A DNA stretch of 64,000 nucleotides from Labedella phragmitis (GCF_004078635.1 NZ_RZNB01000006.1:62001-126000), one strand, 5' to 3'. Positions 48,454 to 57,926 are shown, counted from the stretch's first letter. Notes: generated by a model from the letters alone, not told the origin. Translations and numbers: made by a program.

Positions 48454-49389
48454 TCAGGACCGGCCGAGGACCTCGCGCACGCGCTCGACGTCGTTCGTCA
48501 TCTGCGCGATGAGCGGAGCGATGCCCTCGTAGGCGACCATGCCTCGGATGCGCTCGACGAAACGCACATCGACGGTCTTGCCGTAGAGGTCGATGTCCTC
48601 GTCGAGGAGGTACGCCTCGACCTGTCGCTGCGGCACCCCGTCGAAGGTCGGGTTGTTCCCCACGGAGATGGCCGTCGGGTACACGGCGCCGTCGACCTCG
48701 AACCACCCGGCGTAGATGCCGTCTGCGGGGATGAGGCCGTCGGAGTCCGGCGACAAATTCGCCGTCGGGAAACCGAGTTCGCGGCCCCGCTTCGCTCCGT
48801 GCACGACGACGCCCCGAACGGTCGGGACATGGCCGAGCAGTTCACCGGCGCCCGCGACGTCTCCCGCGGCGAGCAGCGAACGGATGCGCGTCGACGACAC
48901 GCGGCCGGCCGGTCCGACGAGCACGTCCCCGACCGTGCGAACGATGAAGCCGTGCTCGGTTCCGAGACGCTCGAGGGTCGCGACGTCTCCGGCGCCGCCA
49001 CGGCCGAAGCGGAAGTCCTCACCGACGAGGACGGAGCGCGCGTGCACCGTGTCGACGAGCACGTGCGAGACGAACTCCTCGGGAGAGAGGTGGGCGAGGG
49101 CCTCGTCGAATCGCAGCAGAAGGATCGCATCGACGCCCGTCTCACCGAGGAGGCGCAGCTTCTGCTCGACGCCCGTGAGCGGTTCGGGGCACAACTCGGG
49201 ACGGAGCAGGGCGAGGGGATGGCGGTCGAAGGTCACGACGACGCTCTTCGCGCCGATCGACCGTGCATCCGCGAGCAGTTCGCCGATGACCGCGCGGTGG
49301 CCGGCGTGCACGCCGTCGAACTTGCCGATCGTGACGGCCGATGGGCCGAAGCCCTCCGGGACGTCCTCCGGACCGTTGAAGACGATCAT
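48454..49389 (-). CDS. ribF: Bifunctional riboflavin kinase/FAD synthetase
   Basis: This 311-residue RibF makes FMN and then FAD from riboflavin. The N-terminal adenylyltransferase domain has AVTIGKFDGVHAGH and a SSTRIRSLLAAGDV segment. The C-terminal kinase domain has GRELGFPTANL and IYAGWF. The ATG at 49389 overlaps the stop of the upstream membrane-protein gene (ATGA). In actinobacteria ribF usually follows truB, as here after two small membrane-protein genes. Confidence 0.96.
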   Translation of the reverse strand: MIVFNGPEDVPEGFGPSAVTIGKFDGVHAGHRAVIGELLADARSIGAKSVVVTFDRHPLALLRPELCPEPLTGVEQKLRLLGETGVDAILLLRFDEALAHLSPEEFVSHVLVDTVHARSVLVGEDFRFGRGGAGDVATLERLGTEHGFIVRTVGDVLVGPAGRVSSTRIRSLLAAGDVAGAGELLGHVPTVRGVVVHGAKRGRELGFPTANLSPDSDGLIPADGIYAGWFEVDGAVYPTAISVGNNPTFDGVPQRQVEAYLLDEDIDLYGKTVDVRFVERIRGMVAYEGIAPLIAQMTNDVERVREVLGRS

Positions 49390-49847
49390 GCGCTGCGCAC
49401 GTCCTCGGACGCGACCGCGCGGGCGTCGGCGGTCCGGGCACGACGCCCTCGGCGCGTCAGCCAGAGCAACCCCAGGATCGGGAGCACGAGCGGGATGAAG
49501 AGATAACCCATGCCGAAGTAGCTCCAGACCGATGCGTGCCCGAAGAGCTCGGGAGCCGCGAGGCTCAGGACGCCGACGACGACCACACCGACGAGCTCGA
49601 AACCGATCGTCGCTATCGCGACCCGTCGCCACGTCTCACCCGGGACGACGAGGGCGACGGTCGCGACGATGTACACGACGGCGGCGAGCGCCGAGAGCGA
49701 GTAGGCGACGGGGGCTTCGTCGAACTTCGAGACGATCTGGTAGAACGACCGCCCTGTCGCCGCGAGGGCGAGGATCGCGTACACGACGACGAGGACCCGA
49801 CCGACGCCGGAAGCTGGGCGCGCGGACGGAGAGGTTGACGCGGTCAT
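49386..49847 (-). CDS. Four-helix membrane protein, function unknown
   Basis: This 153-residue protein has four hydrophobic segments (VLVVVYAILALAATG, YSLSALAAVVYIVATVALVV, IATIGFELVGVVVVGVLSLA, YLFIPLVLPILGLLWL) and a basic tail. It overlaps ribF by 4 nt and follows another membrane-protein gene by 12 bp, inside the truB-ribF transcript. No family is recognised. Confidence 0.75.
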   Translation of the reverse strand: MTASTSPSARPASGVGRVLVVVYAILALAATGRSFYQIVSKFDEAPVAYSLSALAAVVYIVATVALVVPGETWRRVAIATIGFELVGVVVVGVLSLAAPELFGHASVWSYFGMGYLFIPLVLPILGLLWLTRRGRRARTADARAVASEDVRSA

Positions 49848-49859
49848 AGAAGTCCCATT

Positions 49860-50228
49860 CTATCCGCCCTGGACGAACCAGATCTCGTGCATGCGATAGA
49901 CCATGACGGCGATCGCGAGGTTCGCGACGCCGAGGATGACCGTCGCCCACTTCGATCGATCGACGAGAGCCCAGAAGCCCGCGCCGACCGGCAGTAGGAT
50001 CGCGGATCCCAGATAGAGGCCGAATTCGAGCGCATCGCCCGTCGGGGTGTTGCCGGCGGCCGGCGAGACGATCGAGACGACGAGCTGCACGAGGAGGAGG
50101 AGTTCCACGAGCGCCGTGGCGCCGAGGGTCAGGTCGCTCGGCCTGCGTCCAGCGAGCCCGACGACAAGGCACAGCAGTCCCGCGACGATCGCGACGGCGA
50201 CCTGAGCGACGGTGAGCCACTCGATCAC
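49860..50228 (-). CDS. Small membrane protein, function unknown
   Basis: This 122-residue protein has four hydrophobic helices (VAQVAVAIVAGLLCLVVGLA, ELLLLVQLVVSIVS, YLGSAILLPVGAGFWALV, VILGVANLAIAVMVY). Its ATG overlaps the truB stop (ATGA), so it is translationally coupled to truB. Confidence 0.78.
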   Translation of the reverse strand: MIEWLTVAQVAVAIVAGLLCLVVGLAGRRPSDLTLGATALVELLLLVQLVVSIVSPAAGNTPTGDALEFGLYLGSAILLPVGAGFWALVDRSKWATVILGVANLAIAVMVYRMHEIWFVQGG

Positions 50229-51142
50229 GGCGCCTCCGTCGGGAAGTTCACGAGACTGCGCATCCTGCCGCGGTCGACGCGAGCGATGCCGACGAGACGG
50301 CCGTCCGGCGCGACGGCCGCGACGGGCACGTCCTCCGGCGGGTTTCCCGTGAGCGTGACGATCTTCCCGTGCCCGAGATCGATCGTCGCCTGCTCATCGA
50401 GGTCGATGACGGGGAGTAAGCGCGCGGCTGCGGCAGACGGCGGGAGGAGGACAGCGGCCACCGCCGCGTTCGTGTCGGCACTCTCGCCGAGCTCGTCGAG
50501 CGTCGCGGCCTCCGTCACCGTGAACGCGCCGATGCGGGAACGGCGGAGCGCCGTCAGATGGCCGCCGACACCGAGAGCGCCGCCGAGGTCCCGCGCGAGG
50601 GCGCGGATGTAGGTCCCGCTCGAACACACGACCCTCACGTCGAGATCGATGGCACCGGCGGACCGTCGCTCCTCGAGCACCTCGAACTCCGACACCGTGA
50701 CGGGACGCGCGGCGAGGGAGACCTCTTCGCCCGCGCGCACCTTCGCGTAGGAGCGGACCCCATCGACCTTGATCGCGCTCACCGACGACGGCACCTGTTC
50801 GATGTCGCCCGTGAGATCGGTGATGCCGTCGCGAATGCGCTCCATCGGAACGGCCGCGAGCACGCCGGGGTCCGCGACGGCCACGACGTCGCCCTCCGCG
50901 TCGTCCGTCACCGTCGTACTGCCGAGGCGGATGGTCGCGAGGTACTCCTTGTCGGCGCCCACGATCCACGTCAGCAGGCGGGTCGAGGCTCCGAGGCCGA
51001 GGACGAGCAGTCCCGTCGCCATGGGGTCGAGCGTGCCCGCGTGGCCGACCTTCTTCGTCCCGGCGAGTCGCCGGACGCGCGCTACGACGCCGTGACTCGT
51101 CATCCCGTCGGGCTTGTCGACGAGCAGGATTCCGTTCGGCAT
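50225..51142 (-). CDS. truB: tRNA pseudouridine55 synthase
   Basis: This 305-residue TruB modifies U55 in the T-loop of tRNAs. The catalytic Asp39 is in GHAGTLDPMATG, preceded by LLVDKPDGMTSHGVV. RSYAKVRAGEEV and CSSGTYIRALARDLG complete the family pattern, with a PUA-like C-terminal domain. The start at 51142 lies 4 bp from the stop of the kinase-like gene. It is part of the nusA-infB-rbfA-truB-ribF series, interrupted here by mutY and the Nramp-like gene. Confidence 0.96.
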   Translation of the reverse strand: MPNGILLVDKPDGMTSHGVVARVRRLAGTKKVGHAGTLDPMATGLLVLGLGASTRLLTWIVGADKEYLATIRLGSTTVTDDAEGDVVAVADPGVLAAVPMERIRDGITDLTGDIEQVPSSVSAIKVDGVRSYAKVRAGEEVSLAARPVTVSEFEVLEERRSAGAIDLDVRVVCSSGTYIRALARDLGGALGVGGHLTALRRSRIGAFTVTEAATLDELGESADTNAAVAAVLLPPSAAAARLLPVIDLDEQATIDLGHGKIVTLTGNPPEDVPVAAVAPDGRLVGIARVDRGRMRSLVNFPTEAP

Positions 51143-51146
51143 CGCG

Positions 51147-51707
51147 TCAGCAGCTGTCCGCGAACCGGCGGACGGGTCGCTCGGGGTCGGCGTTGTCGAC
51201 GATCGCGACGGCACGTGTCCGTGGCCGCACCTCGGCGAGGTAGCGACGCTCGTCGTCGGGAGCGGACTGGCTCGGGACCTCGAGGAACACGGAGTAGTTC
51301 CACAGCCCGACGAGTCCGGGGCGGTGGAGGAAGGGACCGGCGACGATCAGCACGGTGTCGGCCGGAGCGGTCTTCTCCTCCACCCCCGCCGTCGCCGACG
51401 TTCGGTACGAGGTCTCGCCGCCCGCTCGGAACGGGATGACGAGAGCGCTGCGGAAGGCGGCCTCGTCGAGGAAGTGGGATTCCGCTGACGCCTCGGTGTC
51501 CCCCGAGCGGAAGTCGTCGACGTCCGCGCGCTCGGTGGGATGCCCCACCTCGGCGAAGACCGCTGCGAGGTCGTCGGCGAACGCCGTCGTGCCCGCGCCG
51601 TCGATGCCGTCGACCGCGACGAGGGGACGCCCGGTCCCGTAGTTGTGCAGGACCTCGTCGCGCAGCTCGCGCAGTACCTCGAGGCGCGGATTCGTGGCGG
51701 CGCTCAT
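51147..51707 (-). CDS. Uridine kinase-like P-loop protein with altered Walker A
   Basis: This 186-residue protein resembles the actinobacterial uridine-kinase-like P-loop family. The loop reads GIDGAGTT (34-41) where a working kinase would have Lys at position 40. Asp and His residues in RADVDDFRSGD resemble a kinase substrate-binding turn, and VIVAGPFLHRPGL the Walker-B-like region. It is in one transcript with truB (4 bp apart). With Thr for Lys the enzyme is probably inactive or altered. Confidence 0.7.
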   Translation of the reverse strand: MSAATNPRLEVLRELRDEVLHNYGTGRPLVAVDGIDGAGTTAFADDLAAVFAEVGHPTERADVDDFRSGDTEASAESHFLDEAAFRSALVIPFRAGGETSYRTSATAGVEEKTAPADTVLIVAGPFLHRPGLVGLWNYSVFLEVPSQSAPDDERRYLAEVRPRTRAVAIVDNADPERPVRRFADSC

Positions 51708-51803
51708 ACGTCGAGCCTACTCGCGCAGGGCCAGGGTGCCGGCGTCTTCGAGCCCGGCCGGGCGCGCCTGCGAGCCGACGCCACCGCTTAGAGTCGAAGG
51801 GTG

Positions 51804-52694
51804 ATGGACGGCGCCGATGACCAGCGACCGGCGATCGCCGGTCGCGTCGCCGACTGGTACCGCGAGGATCACCGCGACCTCCCCTGGCGACGCCCCGGCT
51901 TCACCGCCTGGGGCACCCTCGTGAGCGAGTTCATGCTGCAGCAGACGCCGGTCGCGCGAGTGATCCCACGCCTCGAGGAGTGGCTCGACCGCTGGCCGAC
52001 CCCCGCAGACCTCGCTGCCTCACCGGCCGGCGAGGCGGTCCGCGCGTGGGCCAACCTGGGTTATCCGCGTCGCGCGCTCTGGCTGCACGCCGCGGCCGTG
52101 CAGATCACCGAGCGCCACGGCGGCGACGTGCCGCGCGACGTCGAGGCCCTGCTCGCGCTCACGGGCATCGGCGACTACACGGCTCGAGCCGTCGCGGTCT
52201 TCTCGTTCGGTGACAGGCATCCCGTCGTCGACACGAACACGCGCCGCGTCATCGCCCGAGCCGTGCACGGGCAGGGGCAGCCGGGTCCCCCGCACGCTCG
52301 CCGGGACCTCGCGGCGATGGACGCCCTGCTCCCCGACGACGACGGAGACGCCGCCGTCGTCAACGCCGCGATGATGGAGCTCGGGGCGGTCGTGTGCGTC
52401 GCCCGCTCCCCCCGCTGCGACGAGTGCCCCGTCGCCGAGCTGTGCGCGTGGCGGGCGACCGGCTACCCCGCGTACGACGGGCCGACGAAGGGTGTCCAGA
52501 AAGCGTACGAAGGCAGTGACCGTCATGTCCGAGGCCTCATCATGCGGGAGCTCAGAGCGGCGCACGTTCCCGTCACCGACGCCGAGATCGCCTCGCTGTG
52601 GCCCGAGAGCGTCCAACGCGACCGAGCCCTCGCGGGCCTCCTCGCCGACGGACTCGCGGTTCGCTCCTCCCGCGGCGGGTACCTGCTCCCTTGA
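51804..52694 (+). CDS. mutY: A/G-specific adenine glycosylase
   Basis: This 296-residue MutY removes adenine opposite 8-oxoguanine. The catalytic Glu is in VSEFMLQQTPVARV, the helix-hairpin-helix is ALTGIGDYTARAVAVF with Asp in HPVVDTNTRR, and the iron-sulfur cluster is bound by Cys-x6-Cys-x2-Cys-x5-Cys in CVARSPRCDECPVAELC. The C-terminal MutT-like 8-oxoG-recognition domain is missing; a short winged-helix-like tail replaces it, as in several actinobacterial MutYs. The ATG at 51804 is preferred over the GTG before it. Confidence 0.94.
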   Translation: MDGADDQRPAIAGRVADWYREDHRDLPWRRPGFTAWGTLVSEFMLQQTPVARVIPRLEEWLDRWPTPADLAASPAGEAVRAWANLGYPRRALWLHAAAVQITERHGGDVPRDVEALLALTGIGDYTARAVAVFSFGDRHPVVDTNTRRVIARAVHGQGQPGPPHARRDLAAMDALLPDDDGDAAVVNAAMMELGAVVCVARSPRCDECPVAELCAWRATGYPAYDGPTKGVQKAYEGSDRHVRGLIMRELRAAHVPVTDAEIASLWPESVQRDRALAGLLADGLAVRSSRGGYLLP

Positions 52695-52761
52695 GTCCCG
52701 CGAGCCGAGTCGCCGGCGCGGAGGGTGGAGTCGGGAGGTGGCGCGCCGCTAGGGTCGGACG

Positions 52762-54045
52762 ATGGTGAACGACGAAGCCGCCGCCCTCCGTCCGTCCTCG
52801 GTCGAACCGCCGCACAAGTGGCGAGTGATCGGTCCGGGCCTCGTCGTCGCCGCGACGGGCATCGGTGCCGGTGATCTCGTCGCGACGCTCGTGGCCGGAA
52901 GCCGCTTCGGCTACACGCTCCTGTGGGCTGCGATCGTCGGGGTGCTCATCAAGATCGCACTCGTCGAGGGCGCCGGGCGCTGGACGCTGGCGAGCGGGAA
53001 GTCCATCTTCGAGGGGTGGCGGCTCGCGGGACGCTGGACGGTCGTCTTCTTCGCGCCGTACATCCTGATCTGGGGCCTCGTGTACGGCGCCGCCGCGATG
53101 TCGAGCACCGCCCTGCCGCTCGCAGCACTCTTCCCCGCCGTCGACCTCAACGTCTTCGCGATCGTCTCCGGCCTCCTTGGGGCCGTCATCGTGTGGTTCG
53201 GGCGGTACAAGACCTTCGAGTACATCATCGCGTTCTTCGTCGGGCTCATGTTCGTCACGGTCGTCGGCGCGGCCGTCGTGACGCTCCCGAACCTCGGGGC
53301 CGTCGTCACCGGACTCATCCCCCGCATCCCCGACGGCGCTCTCATCTACACGTTGAGCCTCGCCGGCGGAGTGGGAGGCACCATCACGCTCGCCGCCTAC
53401 GGCTACTGGCTCAAGGAGAAGGGCTGGACGACGCCGCGGTGGATTCGGGTCATGCGGATCGACAACACGGTCGCGTACGTCGTCTCGGGCGTCTTCGTCG
53501 TCTCTATGCTCGTCGTCGGTGCCGAGCTGCTGTATTCCTCGGGACTCACGGTCGAGGACGGCGAAGGGGGCCTGCTCGATCTCGCGGGCGTGCTCGGAGA
53601 GCGCTACGGCACGTTCATGAGCTACTTCTTCCTCATCGGCTTCTGGGCCTCGTCGTTCTCCTCGATCCTCGGCGTGTGGAACGGGGTGTCGCTCATGTTC
53701 GCCGACTTCCTCGGCAACCTGCGCGGACTGGGCGCGGACGACCCGCGCCGGAGGATCGGCGGACTCTACTACCGCCTGTACATCGTCTGGCTGACGATCC
53801 CGCCGATGGCGCTCCTGTTCCTCGGCAAGCCGATCGGGCTCATCGTCGCCTACGGTGCGCTCGGAGCGCTCTTCATGCCGTTCCTCGCGACGACGCTCCT
53901 CTACCTGCTCAACTCGCGGCACATGCCGAAGCAGCACCGGAACACGTGGTACCTCAACCTGATCCTCGGTGTCATCGCGGCGCTCTTCGTCGCCCTCGGC
54001 GTCAACGAGCTCGTGAAGGCCGTGGCTCCGCTCTTCTCCTCCTGA
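52762..54045 (+). CDS. Nramp-related transporter with non-canonical metal site
   Basis: This 427-residue LeuT-fold transporter of the Nramp superfamily has 11-12 helices. In true Nramps helix 1 carries DPGN and helix 6 has a metal-binding Met (MPH). Here helix 1 has IGAGD (34-38) and helix 6 reads GGTITLAAYGYW, so both metal-ligand sets are lost. The remaining scaffold (WKRVIGPGLVVAATGIG and SSILGVWNGVSLMFADFL) is clear. The ion or solute it carries is unknown. It follows mutY on the same strand and ends at a large bidirectional terminator. Confidence 0.85.
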   Translation: MVNDEAAALRPSSVEPPHKWRVIGPGLVVAATGIGAGDLVATLVAGSRFGYTLLWAAIVGVLIKIALVEGAGRWTLASGKSIFEGWRLAGRWTVVFFAPYILIWGLVYGAAAMSSTALPLAALFPAVDLNVFAIVSGLLGAVIVWFGRYKTFEYIIAFFVGLMFVTVVGAAVVTLPNLGAVVTGLIPRIPDGALIYTLSLAGGVGGTITLAAYGYWLKEKGWTTPRWIRVMRIDNTVAYVVSGVFVVSMLVVGAELLYSSGLTVEDGEGGLLDLAGVLGERYGTFMSYFFLIGFWASSFSSILGVWNGVSLMFADFLGNLRGLGADDPRRRIGGLYYRLYIVWLTIPPMALLFLGKPIGLIVAYGALGALFMPFLATTLLYLLNSRHMPKQHRNTWYLNLILGVIAALFVALGVNELVKAVAPLFSS

Positions 54046-54049
54046 CCCG

Positions 54050-54115
54050 CTCACCCCACTGAAAATCCCCCCTGTGCACGCGATCACGTGCACAGAGGGG
54101 ATTTTCAGGGGTGAG
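54050..54115. terminator. Long bidirectional terminator
   Basis: Nested arms pair CTCACCCC (54050-54057) with GGGGTGAG (54108-54115), GAAAATCCCC (54061-54070) with GGGGATTTTC (54097-54106), and GTGCAC with GTGCAC at the top. The A/T blocks give U-rich ends in both directions. It separates the convergent Nramp-like and rbfA genes. Confidence 0.85.
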
Positions 54116-54121
54116 AGGGAG

Positions 54122-54619
54122 CTAGCGCGCGTCGGCGCCGTCCGACGGTGACTCGTCGTCGTCTTCATCGTCCTCGTCGAGGTCGTCGTCCTCGTCGAGG
54201 TCACGCGGCTTGACGTAGGGGTCGGCGTCACCGGCGTACGCCGCGGTGGCGGCGAGGCGCTCCGTCTCCGCGTCGCGCTCGCGCGCCTCGCGGAGCAGGT
54301 CGTCGATCGCCGCCGCATTCTCGGGCACGGCGTCGAGCTGGAACTCGAGCGTCGGCGTGAGCCGAGCCGTGATGTTCCGCCCGACCTCGCTGCGGAGCAG
54401 CCCCGTGGCCGCCTTGAGCGCCGCCGAACTGTCCGCGCGCTCCTCGTCCGTGCCGTAGACGGTGTAGAAGACCGTCGCGTGCTGCAGGTCCCCCGTCATC
54501 TGCACGTCCGTGATCGTCACGAAGCCGAGCCGCGGATCCCGCAGACCCCGCTGCAGTCGAGCGGCGACGATCTCCTTGATCCTGTCCGCGAGCTTCCTCG
54601 CGCGAGCGACGTCAACCAT
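54122..54619 (-). CDS. rbfA: Ribosome-binding factor A
   Basis: This 165-residue RbfA helps late 30S maturation. The KH-like domain covers residues 1-110 (ARKLADRIKEIVAARLQRG, GFVTITDVQMTGDLQHATVF). An acidic tail (Asp/Glu runs after residue 140) is typical of actinobacterial RbfA. GGAAGGA precedes the ATG at 54619. It follows infB with a terminator-like hairpin between them. Confidence 0.95.
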   Translation of the reverse strand: MVDVARARKLADRIKEIVAARLQRGLRDPRLGFVTITDVQMTGDLQHATVFYTVYGTDEERADSSAALKAATGLLRSEVGRNITARLTPTLEFQLDAVPENAAAIDDLLREARERDAETERLAATAAYAGDADPYVKPRDLDEDDDLDEDDEDDDESPSDGADAR

Positions 54620-54665
54620 GGCTCATCCTTCCTCTGGTCCGCTGAAGAGCGGTGAAAACGGGAAA

Positions 54666-54694
54666 CGCCCGCCGACCCGGAAGGTCGGCGGGCG
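54666..54694 (-). terminator. Terminator between infB and rbfA
   Basis: A 12-bp stem (CGCCCGCCGACC, 54666-54677, with 54683-54694) with loop CGGAA lies 12 bp past the infB stop. On the minus strand it is followed by TTTCCCGTTTTC, so it looks like a true intrinsic terminator, at least partial. Confidence 0.75.
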
Positions 54695-54705
54695 CACCGC
54701 GCAGG

Positions 54706-57501
54706 CTAGCCGCGCGGCTTCTCCTTCATCTCGATCGTCTCGATCTCGTCACCGATCTGGATGTCGTTGAACTTGCCGAGACCGATACCGGCCTCGAAGT
54801 CCGTCCGCACCTCGGTGACGTCGTCCTTGAAGCGACGCAGCGACTCGATCGCGAGATTGTCCCCGACGACGACACCCTCGCGGATGACGCGCGCCTTGGC
54901 GTTCCTCGTGATCGTGCCCGAGCGCACGATGACACCGGCGATGTTGCCGAACTTCGAGGAGCGGAAGATCTCGCGGATCTCCGCGACACCCGACTGGACC
55001 TCTTCGTACTCCGGCTTGAGCATGCCCGTGAGGCTCGACTCGACATCGTCGAGGGCGTTGTAGATGACCGAGTAGAACCGGATGTCCACACCCTCGCGAG
55101 CGGCACGCTCTCGAGCCTTCGGGTCGGGGCGCACGTTGAACCCGATGATGATCGCGTTGTCGATCGTCGCGAGGTTCACGTCCGACTCCGTCACCGCACC
55201 GACACCGCGGTGGATGATGCGCAGCTGCACCGAGTCGTCGACCTCGATCTTGAGGAGCGACTCCTCGAGGGCCTCCACGGCACCCGAGACGTCACCCTTG
55301 ATGATGAGGTTGAGCGACTCGACCTTGCCCTCTTCGAGAGCACGCGTGAAGTCCTCGAGGCTGATGCGCTTGCGCGCCTTGGCCAGCGAGGCGTTGCGCT
55401 CCGCGGCTTCGCGCTTCTCGGCGATCTGACGGGCCGTGCGGTCCTCCTCGGTGACGAGGAAGGTGTCGCCGGCGCGCGGGACGCTCGAGAGACCCTGCAC
55501 CTGGACGGGACGCGACGGGCCGGCCTCGAGGACGGTCTCGCCGTTCTCGTCGACCATGGCGCGGACGCGTCCGTAAGCGGTACCCGCGACGATCGCGTCG
55601 CCGACCCGGAGCGTTCCGGACTGGATGAGCACCGTGGCGACCGAACCGCGACCCTTGTCGAGCTTGGCCTCGATCGCGACACCACGAGCGTCCTTGTTGG
55701 GGTTCGCCCGCATGTCGAGGCCCGCGTCCGCCGTGAGCAGCACGGCGTCGAGAAGCTCGGCGATGCCGATGTTCTCGCGCGCCGACACGTCGACGAACAT
55801 GACGTCTCCGCCGTACTCCTCGGCGACGAGCCCGTACTCGGTGAGCTGCTGGCGCACCTTGGCGGGGTTGGCGTCGGGCTTGTCGATCTTGTTCACCGCG
55901 ACGACGATCGGGACGTTGGCGGCCTGGGCGTGGTTCAACGCCTCGACCGTCTGCGGCATGATGCCGTCGTCCGCCGCGACAACGAGGATCGCGATGTCCG
56001 TCACCTGCGCACCACGAGCACGCATGGCGGTGAACGCCTCATGACCCGGGGTGTCGATGAAGGTGATGGCGCGCTCGATGCCCTCGTGCTCGGTCGAGAC
56101 CTGGTAGGCACCGATGTGCTGCGTGATGCCGCCGGCCTCACCCGCCACGACGTTCGCGTTGCGGATGGCGTCGAGCAGTCGCGTCTTACCGTGGTCGACG
56201 TGACCCATGACGGTGACGACCGGAGGACGTGCCTCGAGGTCCTCGTCGTCCTCGGCCTCGAGCTCGGCGTCGATGTCGATGTCGAAGCCCTCGAGGAGCT
56301 CGCGGTCCTCGTCCTCGGGGGAGACCATCTGGATCTTGTAGCCGAGTTCGTCGCCGAGCACCGCGAAGGTCGACTCGTCGAGCGACTCCGTCGCCGTGGC
56401 CATCTCACCGAGGTGGAACAGCACGGTCACGAGGTTGCCGGGGCTCGCGTCGATCTTGTCGGCGAAGTCCGCGATCGAGGCGCCGCGGCGCAGACGCACC
56501 ACGGTGTTGCCGTCGCCGCGCGGGACCTGCACACCGCCGATCGACGGGGCCTCCCGCATCTCGAACTCTTGCCGCTTCGTCCGCTTCGACTTGCGCGACT
56601 TGCTCTTGCCGCCGCCACGACCGAACGCACCGGCGGTACCACCACCGGGACCACGGCCACGGCCACCGCCGCCACCCGGACGACCGGCGAACCCGCCGGC
56701 GGGACGCTGGGCGAAGCCGCCCGCTGCGCCCGGAGCGCCTCCTCCGCCACCGGGGCGCTGGAAACCACCGCCACCGGGACGACCGCCACCGGCACCGCCG
56801 GGACGCTGGAAACCGCCGCCGCCGGGACGTCCGCCGGCACCGGCCGGACGGGGGCCGCCGGGTCGCGGCGAACCGGGACGCGGAGCCTGCGGACGCGGAA
56901 TGTTCGAGGGCGACGGGGTCGGGCGCTGGCCCATGCCCTGAGCGCTCGCGAACGGGTTGTTACCGGGGCGCGGACCGGCTGGGCGCGAGCCCATGCCCTG
57001 AGCGCTCGAGAACGGGTTGTTGCCTGGACGCGGGGTGCCACCGGGACGCGGAGCGCCACCGGGTGCCGCGGCCGTCGGCTTCGACTCGGGAGCCGGAGCG
57101 GGAGTGGCGGCGGGCGCCGGAGCGGCCTTCGCCGCCGGAGCGGTCTCTTCGCGGGGAGCGGGGCTCGGCGCGGGAGCGGCCTTGGGAGCCGGTGCCGGGG
57201 CCGGAGCCGGAGCCGGAGCCGGAGCCGGTCCTGGACGGCTCGACGACGGGGACGCCGGACGGTTCGCCGACGCGCCGCCGGGACGAGCGGCCGACGGCGA
57301 GGCCGGCTTCGTCGCGGGTGCGGCCGATGCCGCGGGCGCGGCGTCGGCGAGGGCCGCGCGCAGCTTGCGCGCGACGGGGGGTTCAATGCTCGAGGACGGT
57401 CCCTTCACGAACTCGCCCAATTCCTTGAGCTTCGCGAGGGCGACCTTGCTGTCTACACCGAGTTCGGATGCGATCTCGTGTACGCGTGGTTTGGCAGCCA
57501 C
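54706..57501 (-). CDS. infB: Translation initiation factor IF-2
   Basis: This 931-residue IF-2 places initiator tRNA on the 30S subunit and uses GTP. It begins with a GTG (57501) and the IF2_N domain ([20 protein letters not shown]). Residues about 60-320 are a low-complexity Pro/Ala/Gly-rich linker with repeats. The G domain starts with GHVDHGKT near residue 436, then [17 protein letters not shown] and the rest of domains III and IV. The linker is longer and more repetitive than in E. coli, as in other actinobacteria. It lies downstream of ylxR and upstream of rbfA. Confidence 0.97.
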   Translation of the reverse strand: MAAKPRVHEIASELGVDSKVALAKLKELGEFVKGPSSSIEPPVARKLRAALADAAPAASAAPATKPASPSAARPGGASANRPASPSSSRPGPAPAPAPAPAPAPAPKAAPAPSPAPREETAPAAKAAPAPAATPAPAPESKPTAAAPGGAPRPGGTPRPGNNPFSSAQGMGSRPAGPRPGNNPFASAQGMGQRPTPSPSNIPRPQAPRPGSPRPGGPRPAGAGGRPGGGGFQRPGGAGGGRPGGGGFQRPGGGGGAPGAAGGFAQRPAGGFAGRPGGGGGRGRGPGGGTAGAFGRGGGKSKSRKSKRTKRQEFEMREAPSIGGVQVPRGDGNTVVRLRRGASIADFADKIDASPGNLVTVLFHLGEMATATESLDESTFAVLGDELGYKIQMVSPEDEDRELLEGFDIDIDAELEAEDDEDLEARPPVVTVMGHVDHGKTRLLDAIRNANVVAGEAGGITQHIGAYQVSTEHEGIERAITFIDTPGHEAFTAMRARGAQVTDIAILVVAADDGIMPQTVEALNHAQAANVPIVVAVNKIDKPDANPAKVRQQLTEYGLVAEEYGGDVMFVDVSARENIGIAELLDAVLLTADAGLDMRANPNKDARGVAIEAKLDKGRGSVATVLIQSGTLRVGDAIVAGTAYGRVRAMVDENGETVLEAGPSRPVQVQGLSSVPRAGDTFLVTEEDRTARQIAEKREAAERNASLAKARKRISLEDFTRALEEGKVESLNLIIKGDVSGAVEALEESLLKIEVDDSVQLRIIHRGVGAVTESDVNLATIDNAIIIGFNVRPDPKARERAAREGVDIRFYSVIYNALDDVESSLTGMLKPEYEEVQSGVAEIREIFRSSKFGNIAGVIVRSGTITRNAKARVIREGVVVGDNLAIESLRRFKDDVTEVRTDFEAGIGLGKFNDIQIGDEIETIEMKEKPRG
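56930..57049. repeat. 60-bp in-frame tandem repeat inside infB
   Basis: Two near-identical copies, about 36 bp conserved, start at 56930 and 56990 and encode PGNNPF(A/S)SAQGMG. They arise from the IF-2 linker and are protein-coding. Confidence 0.8.
57186..57228. repeat. 6-bp tandem repeat inside infB
   Basis: About six GGAGCC units run in tandem and encode alternating Pro-Ala in the IF-2 linker. It is a likely slippage site. Confidence 0.75.
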
Positions 57502-57584
57502 TTCTCTCCTGTCTGGGTCTCCCCAGGCAGGGGGGACCGTTAGTTGTGGACGGGTCTCATTTCGAGCCGCTCATCAGTTGTCCA

Positions 57585-57830
57585 TTAGCCGTTCAGCCTG
57601 TTCTCTAGTGAGTTCGTGTCGAGAGGGGTCCGTACGCGGAAGGCCCGGGCGAAAGCCCGCTTCTTCTCGGCGAGTCGGAAGCACTCGATGTCGGGATGCA
57701 GCCACGCCCCACGTCCGGGGAGAGAGGCACGATCGTCCACGACGATCTGCGTCTCCCGGGCGACAAGCCGCACGAGAGTGGACCTGTTGGCACGCGAACG
57801 GCATCCGACGCACGTTCTGACAGGTTCCAT
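57585..57830 (-). CDS. ylxR: YlxR family RNA-binding protein
   Basis: This 81-residue protein is of the DUF448/YlxR family. It begins MEPVRTCVGCRSRANRSTLV and has GRGAWLHPDIECF, the two conserved parts of the fold. YlxR proteins bind RNA and in some bacteria modulate RNase P or transcription. It has its usual place between nusA and infB. The ATG at 57830 gives the family start. Confidence 0.95.
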   Translation of the reverse strand: MEPVRTCVGCRSRANRSTLVRLVARETQIVVDDRASLPGRGAWLHPDIECFRLAEKKRAFARAFRVRTPLDTNSLENRLNG

Positions 57831-57926
57831 CCTACACCTCCCCCGGCCCGCTCCCTGAGCGCGCCGCCGATGGGCGGCACGCTCGGGGCGAACACGCCCG
57901 ACGAGCGGGCGCGGCCCGGACCACTC

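Noticed and set aside
54050-54115. Possible insertion-sequence end or attachment site
   Set aside because: The long inverted repeat lies between convergent genes and has U-rich ends in both directions, so a terminator explains it. No transposase or target duplication is present.
54652-57543. 963-residue plus-strand ORF
   Set aside because: It is the antisense of infB, with low-complexity Arg/Gly/Thr composition.
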